A stretch of DNA of 64,000 nucleotides, taken from contig CP073042.1 of the NCBI GenBank assembly GCA_018114805.1, positions 4,340,001 through 4,404,000 of the forward strand, written 5' to 3'. Position 1 is the stretch's first letter; every line of letters begins with the position of its first letter. Source of the stretch: Candidatus Streptomyces philanthi. GTDB taxonomy: Bacteria > Actinomycetota > Actinomycetes > Streptomycetales > Streptomycetaceae. The position numbers were made by a program, and so were the translations under genes. The notes under the pieces are model-generated. The model did no database searches, was not told where the DNA came from, and saw only the letters and a program-made list of their open reading frames with translations. Below are positions 34,625 to 42,371 of the stretch, in pieces.

Positions 34625-36325
34625 ATGGACGCCGAAGGCATTGAGGAGGGCCGCTGTCGCTGGCTGGCCCGGTTCGACGGGGCACGCAAGCGCGACGCCG
34701 ACTTCACCACGCTCTCCGGAGACCCCGTCGAGCAGGTGTACGGCCCGGCGCCAGGCGACACCGTCGAGGGCTTCGACCGCATCGGCTGGCCCGGTGAGTT
34801 CCCCTTCACCCGTGGCCTGCACCCCACCGGCTACCGGGGCCGGACCTGGACCATCCGCCAGTTCGCCGGCTTCGGCAACGCCGAGCAGACCAACGAGCGC
34901 TACAAGATGATCCTCGACGCGGGCGGCGGCGGCCTCTCCGTCGCCTTCGACATGCCGACCCTGATGGGCCGCGACTCCGACGACGAGCGCTCGCTCGGCG
35001 AGGTCGGGCACTGTGGCGTGGCCATCGACTCGGCCGCCGACATGGAGATCCTGTTCAAGGACATCCCGCTCGGCGACGTGACCACCTCCATGACGATCAG
35101 CGGGCCCGCCGTGCCCGTGTTCTGCATGTACCTGGTCGCCGCCGAGCGCCAGGGCGTCGATCCGCGCGTGCTCAACGGCACCCTGCAGACCGACATCTTC
35201 AAGGAGTACATCGCCCAGAAGGAGTGGCTGTTCCAGCCGGAGCCGCACCTGCGGCTCATCGGCGACCTGATGGAGCACTGCGCCCAGCACATCGCGGCGT
35301 ACAAGCCGCTCTCCGTCTCCGGCTACCACATCCGCGAGGCCGGGGCCACGGCCTCGCAGGAGCTGGCCTACACGCTGGCCGACGGCTTCGGGTACGTGGA
35401 GCTGGGGCTCTCCCGCGGCCTGGACGTCAACACCTTCGCGCCGGGGCTGTCCTTCTTCTTCGACGCGCACCTCGACTTCTTCGAGGAGATCGCCAAGTTC
35501 CGGGCGGCCCGCCGCATCTGGGCGCGCTGGATGCGTGACGTCTACGGCGCCACCTCCGAGAAGGCGCAGTGGCTGCGCTTCCACACCCAGACCGCCGGCG
35601 TCTCGCTGACCGCGCAGCAGCCGTACAACAACGTGGTGCGCACGGCCGTCGAGGCCCTGTCCGCCGTGCTCGGAGGCACCAACTCGCTGCACACCAACGC
35701 CCTGGACGAGACCCTGGCGCTGCCCAGCGACCAGGCCGCCGAGATCGCGCTGCGCACCCAGCAGGTGCTGATGGAGGAGACCGGCGTCGCCAACGTGGCC
35801 GACCCGCTGGGCGGCTCCTGGTACGTCGAGGCGCTGACCGACCGGATCGAGGCCGACGCCGAGAAGATCTTCGAGCAGATCAAGGAGCGGGGCCGGCGCG
35901 CAGTGCCCGACGGGCAGCACCCGATCGGGCCGATAACCTCGGGCATCCTGCGCGGCATCGAGGATGGCTGGTTCACCGGCGAGATCGCCGAGTCGGCCTT
36001 CCAGTACCAGCAGTCCCTGGAGAAGGGCGAGAAGCGGGTCGTCGGCGTCAACTGCCACCACGGCTCGGTCACCGGCGACCTGGAGATCCTGCGGGTCAGC
36101 CACGAGGTCGAGCGCGAGCAGGTGCGGGTGCTCGGCGGGCGCAAGGCCGAGCGTGACGAGGCCGTGGTTACCGCCTCGCTGGACGCGATGCTCGCCGCCG
36201 CGCGGGACGGCTCCAACATGATCGAGCCGATGCTCGCTGCCGTCCGCGCCGAGGCCACCCTGGGCGAGATCTGCGGGGTGCTCCGCGAGGAGTGGGGCGG
36301 CTGGACGGAGCCCGTGGGTTTCTGA
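34625..36325 (+). CDS. icmA: Isobutyryl-CoA mutase, large (substrate-binding) subunit
   Basis: IcmA, with a separate B12-binding IcmB, reversibly converts isobutyryl-CoA to n-butyryl-CoA, linking valine breakdown with butyryl-CoA supply for polyketides. The protein is 566 residues, the length of known IcmA, and lacks a C-terminal cobalamin domain. Two residues separate Icm from methylmalonyl-CoA mutase: Phe80 (in RQFAGFGNAEQTN) and Gln198 (in KEYIAQKE), where methylmalonyl-CoA mutases have Tyr and Arg. Both are visible at exactly these positions. Other family motifs include SVSGYHIREAGATA, FHTQTAGVSLTAQQPYNN and GGTNSLHTNALDE. No icmB is seen in the window. A perfect terminator follows. Confidence 0.94.
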   Translation: MDAEGIEEGRCRWLARFDGARKRDADFTTLSGDPVEQVYGPAPGDTVEGFDRIGWPGEFPFTRGLHPTGYRGRTWTIRQFAGFGNAEQTNERYKMILDAGGGGLSVAFDMPTLMGRDSDDERSLGEVGHCGVAIDSAADMEILFKDIPLGDVTTSMTISGPAVPVFCMYLVAAERQGVDPRVLNGTLQTDIFKEYIAQKEWLFQPEPHLRLIGDLMEHCAQHIAAYKPLSVSGYHIREAGATASQELAYTLADGFGYVELGLSRGLDVNTFAPGLSFFFDAHLDFFEEIAKFRAARRIWARWMRDVYGATSEKAQWLRFHTQTAGVSLTAQQPYNNVVRTAVEALSAVLGGTNSLHTNALDETLALPSDQAAEIALRTQQVLMEETGVANVADPLGGSWYVEALTDRIEADAEKIFEQIKERGRRAVPDGQHPIGPITSGILRGIEDGWFTGEIAESAFQYQQSLEKGEKRVVGVNCHHGSVTGDLEILRVSHEVEREQVRVLGGRKAERDEAVVTASLDAMLAAARDGSNMIEPMLAAVRAEATLGEICGVLREEWGGWTEPVGF

Positions 36326-36348
36326 CCGGCGGCCCACCGACAGCGAGA

Positions 36349-36394
36349 CCGGAGGCGGTCCGCACACCCGACGGGATGTGCGGACCGCCTCCGG
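36349..36394. terminator. Perfect 18-bp stem terminator after icmA
   Basis: CCGGAGGCGGTCCGCACA (36349-36366) pairs without mismatch with 36377-36394 around a ten-base loop. It lies 24 bases after the icmA stop and before the convergent hydrolase pseudogene, so it may serve both directions. Confidence 0.9.
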
Positions 36395-36435
36395 CGCGTC
36401 ACCGGCCGGTGTCCCGGCGGCTCAGCCCAAGCGGT

Positions 36436-37705
36436 TCAGCTCAGGCGCGCGTACCAGTTCGCGTTCTGGCCGATCGCGCGCAGGTAGGTGTCGCCGTGGT
36501 CGCGGTTGCCGTGGTCGGTCACCTTCGCCCGCACCCCGTGTTCGGCCAGCGTCCCGACGCAGGAGGTGGTGTTGCCGATGGGCACGTCGCGGTCGCCGGT
36601 GGAGGTGTGCAGCCGCACCGGCGCGGCGGGGCCCAGTCGCAGACGCCGTCGTTGTGCTCGATGACCTCGGCGAGCTTGCCGGTCGGGTGCTTGAGCCGCT
36701 CGGTCCACTCGTCGGTGAGCAGCGCCTTGATGTCGGGTGCCAGCCCCTTGGCGATCTCCTCCTCCGTGTGGTCGTTGTCGAACAGCGTCTCCACGGTGGA
36801 GGCGTAGGGCTCGCTGTAGACCTCGCGCGGGTCGTCGTAGAGGTGGTGCAGCCGGTTCTGGGCGGTCAGGAAGATACGAGAGGTAGTAGACGGCCGAGCT
36901 GTCGTCGACGCGGCCGTCGAAGAGCGCGGGCAGCTCCTGGCCCGCGATGTCGTACGGACCGGCCACCGGGGCAAGCGAGCGCACCCGCAGGTGTCGGTCG
37001 ACGCCCCGGCTCAGCTCGCGGCCCACGGCCATGGCGACCTGGCCGCCCTGCGAGAAGCCGGTCACGTGGACGTCGCGGGTGAGCGTGCGGCCGTGCTGTG
37101 CGGCGGCCTGGCGCGCGGCCCCCAGGGCGTCGACGGAGGCCGAGACGGAGGAGGCCGTGTCCACGTACGGGTGGGTGCCGGGCCCGGTGCCAAGGTCCAG
37201 GTAGTCGGGGGCACGGTGGCCCGGCCGCCCGCGCTGTACAGCCACGCGGCCAGCGTGGAGAAGTCGTCGCTGGTGGACGGCGCGCCGCCCCGGTAGGCTA
37301 TGGTGCCGTGGTGTTTGGCCACCGTGGACAGTCGCTCGCCACCGCCGTCGGGGAGGGCGAACAGCGCGGAGGCGGTGGTGGGCTCGCCGGTGGGCGTGAT
37401 GGTCGCGTAGGTGAGGCGGTACGTCGCGACGCGTAGCGCACCGTGGACGCGTCGGTGCCGTTGGCCTTCACGACCCGGGCGACCTCCTCGCGCGTCACCC
37501 GCTGGAGCGGGGTCACCGACAGCAGGGTGCCGCGCGCCCGGTCGCCGTGCGGCTGCCCGGCGCGGGCCGTCTCCGGTCGGTCGGCGGTCGCCGCCGGCGG
37601 GGCGGCCAGCGCCGGGGCCGCGCACACGGCACCAAGCACGGCGGCGGCGATGGCGGTCAGCCCGATGCCGCCACGGGAAGTGTTGCGACTGCTGCGTAAG
37701 GTCAT
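36436..37705 (-). pseudogene. Secreted alpha/beta hydrolase (lipase-like), multiple frameshifts
   Basis: The ATG at 37705 opens a signal peptide (MTLRSSRNTSRGGIGLTAIA to ALA-AP). Segments follow in alternating frames: RVTREEVARVVKANGTDAS, RLTYATITPTGEPTTASALF with HHGTIAYRGGAPSTSDD, then the nucleophile elbow VTGFSQGGQVAMAVGREL and VRSLAPVAGPYDIAGQELP, then NRLHHLYDDPREVYSEPYAS and LLTDEWTERLKHPTGKLAEV, and finally VRLHTSTGDRDVPIGNTTSC and HGNRDHGDTYLRAIGQNANW. At least four frame switches occur, near 37430, 37220, 36885 and 36620-36640. The catalytic elements survive in pieces, so decay is recent. A second, shorter paralogue lies beside it. Confidence 0.8.
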
Positions 37706-37821
37706 GATCCGATGGTTGGTCACCGAGCACCGCGCCACCATCGGGGTACCCCCCGGATCGTGGTGGGCGTTTCCCGTAGGGGAGTGGTGGTGCGCGCCTC
37801 AACCTGACGGATGATCGGTCT

Positions 37822-38512
37822 CTAGCCGTAGCGGGCGAGCCAGCGGGCGTTGTCGGAGAGCGCGCCGAGGTAGCCGCAGACTTGGTCCACGTTGCCGTGC
37901 CGGACGACCTCCGGGTGGGCGCCGCGCCGGCGCAGATCGCTCGCGCAGGAGGTGGTGTTGCCGGTCGGCACGTCGCGGTCGCCGGCGGCGGTGTGCAGCC
38001 GCACGGGCACCCGTGGCCGCCACGCGCAGGTGCCGTCGATGCCCTCGATGACCTCGGCGAGGGCACCGGTGGGGTGCTGAAGGTGTGCCGTCCACCCGTC
38101 GGTGAGCAGGGCGGACGCGGTGGTGGGGCGGCCGGTCGGGGTGATGGTCGCGTACTCGATCCGGTGGGTGGCGATGCGGTGCCTAACGGAGGAGACGTCC
38201 ACCCCGTGCTCGGCGACGACGCGGGCGACCTCGTCGCGGGACAGGCGCGCCAGCGGGGTGATCGAGTGCAGCGAGCCACGGCCGTGCGCGGGCGTGGGCG
38301 CCCGCGCCCGCGTCGGTGCTGGCCGAGCCGGTCGCGAGCGGGGTCGCCGTCGGGGCCGGGGCCGGGGCCGTGGGGCGCGGCAGGGGCGGGCCGGCCAGCG
38401 CGGGCGCGGCGCAGGCGGCCACGAGCAGGGCGGCGGCGACGGTGGTCGCGCCGCGCCGGGGACCGTGCCACGGCGCGGCGGTCGGCGGCGGTACGGGGCG
38501 GTGTCGGGTCAT
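37822..38512 (-). pseudogene. Second hydrolase paralogue with its catalytic core deleted
   Basis: This gene is a paralogue of 36436-37705. The ATG at 38512 gives a signal peptide (ATTVAAALLVAACAAPALAG). After a frame change near 38200-38290 it reads VDVSSVRHRIATHRIEYATI and TPTGRPTTASALL, and then jumps directly to TDGWTAHLQHPTGALAEVIE and GNTTSCASDLRRRGAHPE. In the sister gene about 200 residues, including the nucleophile GFSQGG, separate TTASAL from LLTDEW. The deletion is in frame and joined within the shared Ala-Leu-Leu coding sequence. The product could not be catalytic. The last residues (GYLGALSDNARWLARYG) match the sister's C-terminus. Confidence 0.78.
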
Positions 38513-38570
38513 GCCCGGAGCGTGCCCCCTCTCGCCGCCGGGGGATACCCGCCATCCGGCCGTTCGGCGG

Positions 38571-39281
38571 TCAGCTCGACGGTGATTCGGCCGGTTCGCG
38601 GGGCGAGTTAGTCGCGGGCGGCGCGGCGTTCGTGGCGGCGGTGGTGGCGGTGGCGGTGGCGCCGAGGGTGGCCTGGACGCCGCTGACCACCAGGGTGCTG
38701 AAGGTGGCGGCCCACTCGGCGTCCACCGGTTCGGCGCTTACCAGGGCGCGGTGCACGACCGTGCCGGCGATCAGGTCGAAGATCAGGTCGGCCTGGCTCG
38801 CGGCCACCGACGGGTCGGCGTCGAAGGGGAGTTCGCCCCTGGCCTGGGCGCGCTCGCGGCCGAGCAGAACCAGCCGTTTCTGCCGCTCCACGATGGCCGA
38901 CCGGATGCGGTCGCGCAGCGCCTCGTCCCTGGTGGACTCGGCGACCACGGCCATCAGGGCCGTCTTGGTCTCCGGGCGTTCCAGGAGCGCGGCGAACTGG
39001 AGGACCACGCCCTCCACGTCGGCGTGCAGGCTGCCCCGGTCGGGCAGTGCCAGGTGCCCGTCGAAGATGTCCGCCACCGCGTCCACGACCAGCTCGCTCT
39101 TGCCCGCCCAGCGGCGGTAGAGGGTGGTCTTGGCGACCTTGGCGCGGGCCGCGACGTCGCTCATGGTGAGCTTCCCCCAGCCCAGCTCGACCAGCGCGGC
39201 GCGGGTCGCGTCGAGGATCGCCCGGTTGGCCTCCGTGCTGCGAGGCCGACCGGTACGGCGGCGGTGCGTGGGACACGGCAT
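38571..39281 (-). CDS. TetR family transcriptional regulator
   Basis: This 236-residue protein has a TetR_N domain with the helix-turn-helix KLTMSDVAARAKVAKTTLYR followed by RWAGKSELVVDAVADIF, and a C-terminal TetR_C_11-like domain (VVAESTRDEALRDRIRSAIV). The last 30 residues are Ala/Thr/Pro-rich. It starts at the ATG at 39281. The palindrome CTGGTAACCAG lies 18 bases upstream of its start (39299-39309) and is a good candidate autoregulatory operator. It is divergent from the thioredoxin gene. The frame is intact. Confidence 0.88.
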   Translation of the reverse strand: MPCPTHRRRTGRPRSTEANRAILDATRAALVELGWGKLTMSDVAARAKVAKTTLYRRWAGKSELVVDAVADIFDGHLALPDRGSLHADVEGVVLQFAALLERPETKTALMAVVAESTRDEALRDRIRSAIVERQKRLVLLGRERAQARGELPFDADPSVAASQADLIFDLIAGTVVHRALVSAEPVDAEWAATFSTLVVSGVQATLGATATATTAATNAAPPATNSPREPAESPSS

Positions 39282-39298
39282 GCGGGCGACCTTACCCC

Positions 39299-39309
39299 CT
39301 GGTAACCAG
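39299..39309. promoter_or_regulatory. Palindrome CTGGTAACCAG, putative TetR operator; rest of the 318-base divergent gap
   Basis: CTGGTAACCAG is a perfect 11-base dyad immediately upstream of the TetR start, the usual position for autorepression. In the remaining gap (39310-39599) a possible weak promoter for thioredoxin is TTGTCG (39361-39366) and TACGCT (39386-39391), with a rather long 19-base spacer. GGAGGGGGGAGG (about 39581-39592) is the ribosome site for the ATG at 39600. Confidence 0.5.
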
Positions 39310-39599
39310 TGTGGAATGGAGCGTCGTGAGCGAGATCACGAGCCGTATCGTTCGAGCGCCTTGTCGGCTGCTGGGGGCTGACAGTTACGCTACGACTCGT
39401 ATCGAAAGAGTGGCAGCCACGCCGAACACAGCGTGCGGCGCCCGGGTGGGGACCCGGTGCTCGCACCCGAGGCCCTCCGGGGCCTCACCGCTGGGTCCGC
39501 TCCCTCGCTCCGCACGCCTGCGGAGCGTCGGCGGGGGCCCGGTGCGCGCATGACGCGAAGTGTTTTCCGATCGCCGCGCGGAGGGGGGAGGATGTACTC

Positions 39600-40496
39600 A
39601 TGCAGCCACGGAATTTGCCCATGGGAGTAGTCGACCTCGCCGCTGTGAAGGCGGCCGGGGAGGCGAAGCAGAAGGCGGAGCAGGCACGGGCCCAGCGGTC
39701 GGCCCAGGGGGGCGCGACCCCCGGCTCCGTGCGACTGGTGATCGATGTCGACGAGGCGGGCTTTCAGCAGGAGGTCCTCCAACGCTCCACCGAGGTCCCC
39801 GTCGTCATCGACTTCTGGGCCGACTGGTGCGGGCCGTGCAAGCAGCTCAGCCCGATCCTGGAGCGGCTCACGCAGGAGTACGCGGGCCGGTTCGTCCTCG
39901 CGAAGATCGACGTCGAGGCGAACCAGGCGCTGTTCCAGCAGTTCGGTGTGCAGAGCATTCCGGCCGTCTTCGCCGTGGTCGCAGGTCAGCCGGTGCCGCT
40001 GTTCCAGGGCGCGGCCCCCGAGGCGCAGATCCGGCAGGTGCTCGACCAGCTCATCCAGGCCGCCGAGCAGCCCCCCGGCCCGCACGATGCGGGGCTCTCG
40101 GCCGCCCACCAGGCCCTGGACGCGGGCGACCTGGCTGGCGCCGAGCGCGCGTACCAGAACGTGCTGGCCGACGACCCGGGCAACGCGGAGGCCAGGCTGG
40201 GCCTCGCGCAGGCCCAGTTGCTGGGGCGGGTGCAGGGGCTGGACGCGCAGCAGGTGCGCAAGGACGCCGCCGACCGCCCTACCGATGGGGACGCGCAACT
40301 CGCGGCGGCCGACCTCGACCTGGTCGGCGGGCACGTGGAGGACTCCTTCGGCCGGCTGGTGGACCTCGTCAAGCGGACGGTGGGTGACGACCGGGAGCGG
40401 GCCCGACTGCGGTTGCTGGAGCTTTTCGAGGTGATCGGCGCCGACGATCCGCGGGTCGTCACCGCGCGTGGCGCGCTCGCCCGCTTGCTGTTCTGA
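39600..40496 (+). CDS. Thioredoxin-domain co-chaperone with C-terminal TPR region (YbbN/CnoX-like)
   Basis: This 298-residue cytosolic protein has a short charged N-terminal segment, a thioredoxin fold (residues about 45-150) with the active site WADWCGPCKQLSP and cis-Pro in VQSIPAVFAV, then a helical TPR-like tail (AAHQALDAGDLAGAERAYQN, then VLADDPGNAEARLGLAQAQL). This arrangement is that of YbbN-type thioredoxin-like proteins, which hold unfolded or oxidised proteins. Unlike E. coli YbbN, both active-site Cys are present, so redox activity is expected. A long hairpin at 40541-40580 follows the gene. The frame is intact. Confidence 0.9.
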   Translation: MQPRNLPMGVVDLAAVKAAGEAKQKAEQARAQRSAQGGATPGSVRLVIDVDEAGFQQEVLQRSTEVPVVIDFWADWCGPCKQLSPILERLTQEYAGRFVLAKIDVEANQALFQQFGVQSIPAVFAVVAGQPVPLFQGAAPEAQIRQVLDQLIQAAEQPPGPHDAGLSAAHQALDAGDLAGAERAYQNVLADDPGNAEARLGLAQAQLLGRVQGLDAQQVRKDAADRPTDGDAQLAAADLDLVGGHVEDSFGRLVDLVKRTVGDDRERARLRLLELFEVIGADDPRVVTARGALARLLF

Positions 40497-40540
40497 CGCC
40501 GTTCTTTCACACCGCCGACACACACTGATCCAAACGACGT

Positions 40541-40580
40541 AGCGGTCGCGCTTTACCAAAACTTGGTAATCGCGACCGCT
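40541..40580. terminator. Long two-part inverted repeat after the thioredoxin gene
   Basis: AGCGGTCGCG (40541-40550) pairs with 40571-40580, and inside it TTACCAA (40553-40559) pairs with TTGGTAA (40563-40569) around AAC. This 40-base structure begins 44 bases after the thioredoxin stop and is probably its terminator. The AT-rich inner dyad could alternatively be a protein-binding site, since related dyads follow immediately. Confidence 0.65.
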
Positions 40581-40581
40581 G

Positions 40582-40724
40582 TTACTCGTAGTAAGTGAAC
40601 GCCGGCCATATGTCTGGTTTTTAACGGCTTATCCGTTACTTTCCGGCGCTCGCCCGGCGACCCTGTGTGTGCGGCCGATATCGGCCAGCGCTGCTTCGGT
40701 TATCTGGGCGTTACTCGCAAGTAA
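40582..40724. promoter_or_regulatory. Two TTACT-N3/4-AGTAA dyads upstream of the DUF6230 operon; rest of the 592-base gap
   Basis: TTACTCGTAGTAA (40582-40594) and TTACTCGCAAGTAA (40711-40724) share arms, and both are followed within a few bases by TGAAC, so they look like two copies of one operator 129 bases apart. The gap 40497-41088 otherwise contains the hairpin at 40541-40580, an AT-rich stretch (40600-40640) and, just before the next gene, AAGGAGGA at 41075-41082. I see no coding frame in it that looks real. The regulator is unknown; a TetR-type protein is a reasonable guess. Confidence 0.55.
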
Positions 40725-41088
40725 TGAACCCCTTGTGTCGAAGCTGTGGATGGACCACGATCGGCCAAGCTCGGTCCATTCCAACGCCGCGGCAGCCAGC
40801 CGGGGATGAGGGTTCGTGGGTCCCCACCGAGCGGGCCGGCGGCAGTCGAGCCGGTCTGAGTACAGGGGGGTCTCTGCCCGCGCGGCAGGGCCTGTCCGGC
40901 AAGGCCGCGCGCCCAGCGCGGCAGTGGTTGTCGCTCGGGGGTGATCGCCGGTGATCCGGGTGCACCCTGCCCGGCGCGGGCGCTCTCCTTCCCGAGGACG
41001 TAGCACTTCTCCCATCTCAGATCAGGGTCGCCGTGATCACTGCGACGGGCTCGGATTTGGAGATGTACGTCCGAGAAGGAGGAAAGTC

Positions 41089-41709
41089 ATGGAGTCCCTG
41101 GCTCGTGGCGGGACCAGATGGAAGCGGTTCGCCGTCGTCATGGTGCCCAGCGTCGCTGCGACGGCCGCCATCGGTGTGGCCCTCTCACAGGGGGCGCTGG
41201 CAGCATCGTTCAGCGTCTCCGGTCAGCACTTCAAGGTCACCGCTGGCGAACTCGACGGCAAGGGGTTCGTCCAGTACGGCGCGATCGACGCACAGCACGG
41301 GGGCAAGAAGATCCCCGTTGCGGTGTCGGCCTTCGACAGCGCCACGATCAAGAACCTGTGCCAGTCCGTCGTCATTCCGGTCCCGCTCTTCGGCGACGTG
41401 TCGCTGAAGCTGTCGGCCGGTACGAAGGCGGGCAAGCCGGTCGAGGCGAAGAACCTGTACATCGACCTCGACCAGTTGAACGCCGATGCCACGTTCACGG
41501 ACATCAACATCGGTGTGGCGGCGGGCGACACGAAGTACGGCCCTGGGATCAAGAAGGGCGACCAGGCGGACCCCGGTTCGTTCGCCCAGGAGGCCGACAG
41601 GGCGCAGTTGAAGGATGTCAAGCAGACCGCCTGGGCGACCAGCGCGGGCACCTTCAAGCTCTCGGGCCTGGCCATGAACGTGAAAAAGGGCAAGCACGAG
41701 TGCTACTGA
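41089..41709 (+). CDS. DUF6230 family secreted or surface protein
   Basis: This 206-residue protein begins with a signal or anchor segment (RFAVVMVPSVAATAAIGVAL to ALA-AS). The exported part (FSVSGQHFKVTAGELDGKGF, then SATIKNLCQSVVIPVPLFGD) is beta-rich, with two Cys (CQS and the C-terminal HECY) that could pair. DUF6230 genes are nearly always followed by a DUF6114 gene in Streptomyces, as here (101 bases). The function is unknown. The ATG at 41089 is settled by AAGGAGGA 6 bases upstream. The frame is intact. Confidence 0.88.
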   Translation: MESLARGGTRWKRFAVVMVPSVAATAAIGVALSQGALAASFSVSGQHFKVTAGELDGKGFVQYGAIDAQHGGKKIPVAVSAFDSATIKNLCQSVVIPVPLFGDVSLKLSAGTKAGKPVEAKNLYIDLDQLNADATFTDINIGVAAGDTKYGPGIKKGDQADPGSFAQEADRAQLKDVKQTAWATSAGTFKLSGLAMNVKKGKHECY

Positions 41710-41810
41710 GGCACTGAGGCGGGTGGGGGGCACGGCCCCTCACCCCCGTGCCCACGCAGTGAACATCCGCGATCGACGATGCGATCGCCAGCCCCAGGGA
41801 GCTGTTTTCG

Positions 41811-42371
41811 ATGAGTGCCGAGTCGCCGGGGGTTTCGATGGGCGCCGAGTCGCCCGGGGCGCGTGACCGGGTCCGCCAGTGGCGGACGACGTTCCGTGCG
41901 TGGCGCTGGCAGCGCCCGTTCTGGGCGGGGCTGCTGACGCTGCTCGGCGGGCTGCCCATCGCGTACTTCCCGTACGCCAACCTCACCATGGGCCAGTTGA
42001 CCATCCGGATGTCCACCACCACCGGTTCCGGTTCGCTGATCATCGGCGTGCTGCTGGTGGTCCTCGGTCTGACCATGTGGTTCCAGTCCGCCACGCGGGT
42101 CTTCGCGGGGGTCGCCGCGATCCTCCTCGGTCTGGTCTCCCTGGTGGTCTCCAACTTCGGCGGCTTCCTGCTGGGCTTCTTGCTGGCGCTGTTCGGCGGC
42201 GCACTGGGCGTCTCATGGGCGCCCGGCGAGATGCTCGCCGGGAGGTCGACGGAGGACGCGCAGGCCGTTGGGCCCGACCCGGACGCGGGCGTCGACGACG
42301 CCCGGGAGGCGGCGGACGCCGGGACCGCGACGGACCAGGAAACCAGGAATGGGAGGCACCGTGCGGGGTGA
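41811..42371 (+). CDS. DUF6114 family membrane protein
   Basis: This 186-residue protein has four hydrophobic segments: FWAGLLTLLGGLPIAYFPYA, SLIIGVLLVVLGLTMWFQ, TRVFAGVAAILLGLVSLVVS and FGGFLLGFLLALFGGALGVS, followed by an acidic tail. The ATG at 41811 follows AGGGAG. The first 18 residues contain an imperfect duplication (MSAESPGVSMGAESPGARD), and the ATG at 41838 is an alternative start. The C-terminus overlaps the start of the next gene by 11 bases. It is the membrane partner of DUF6230; the role is unknown. Confidence 0.86.
   Translation: MSAESPGVSMGAESPGARDRVRQWRTTFRAWRWQRPFWAGLLTLLGGLPIAYFPYANLTMGQLTIRMSTTTGSGSLIIGVLLVVLGLTMWFQSATRVFAGVAAILLGLVSLVVSNFGGFLLGFLLALFGGALGVSWAPGEMLAGRSTEDAQAVGPDPDAGVDDAREAADAGTATDQETRNGRHRAG

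Noticed and set aside
34625..36325. Annotation as methylmalonyl-CoA mutase large subunit
   Set aside because: Length 566, absence of a cobalamin domain, Phe80 and Gln198 all point to IcmA.
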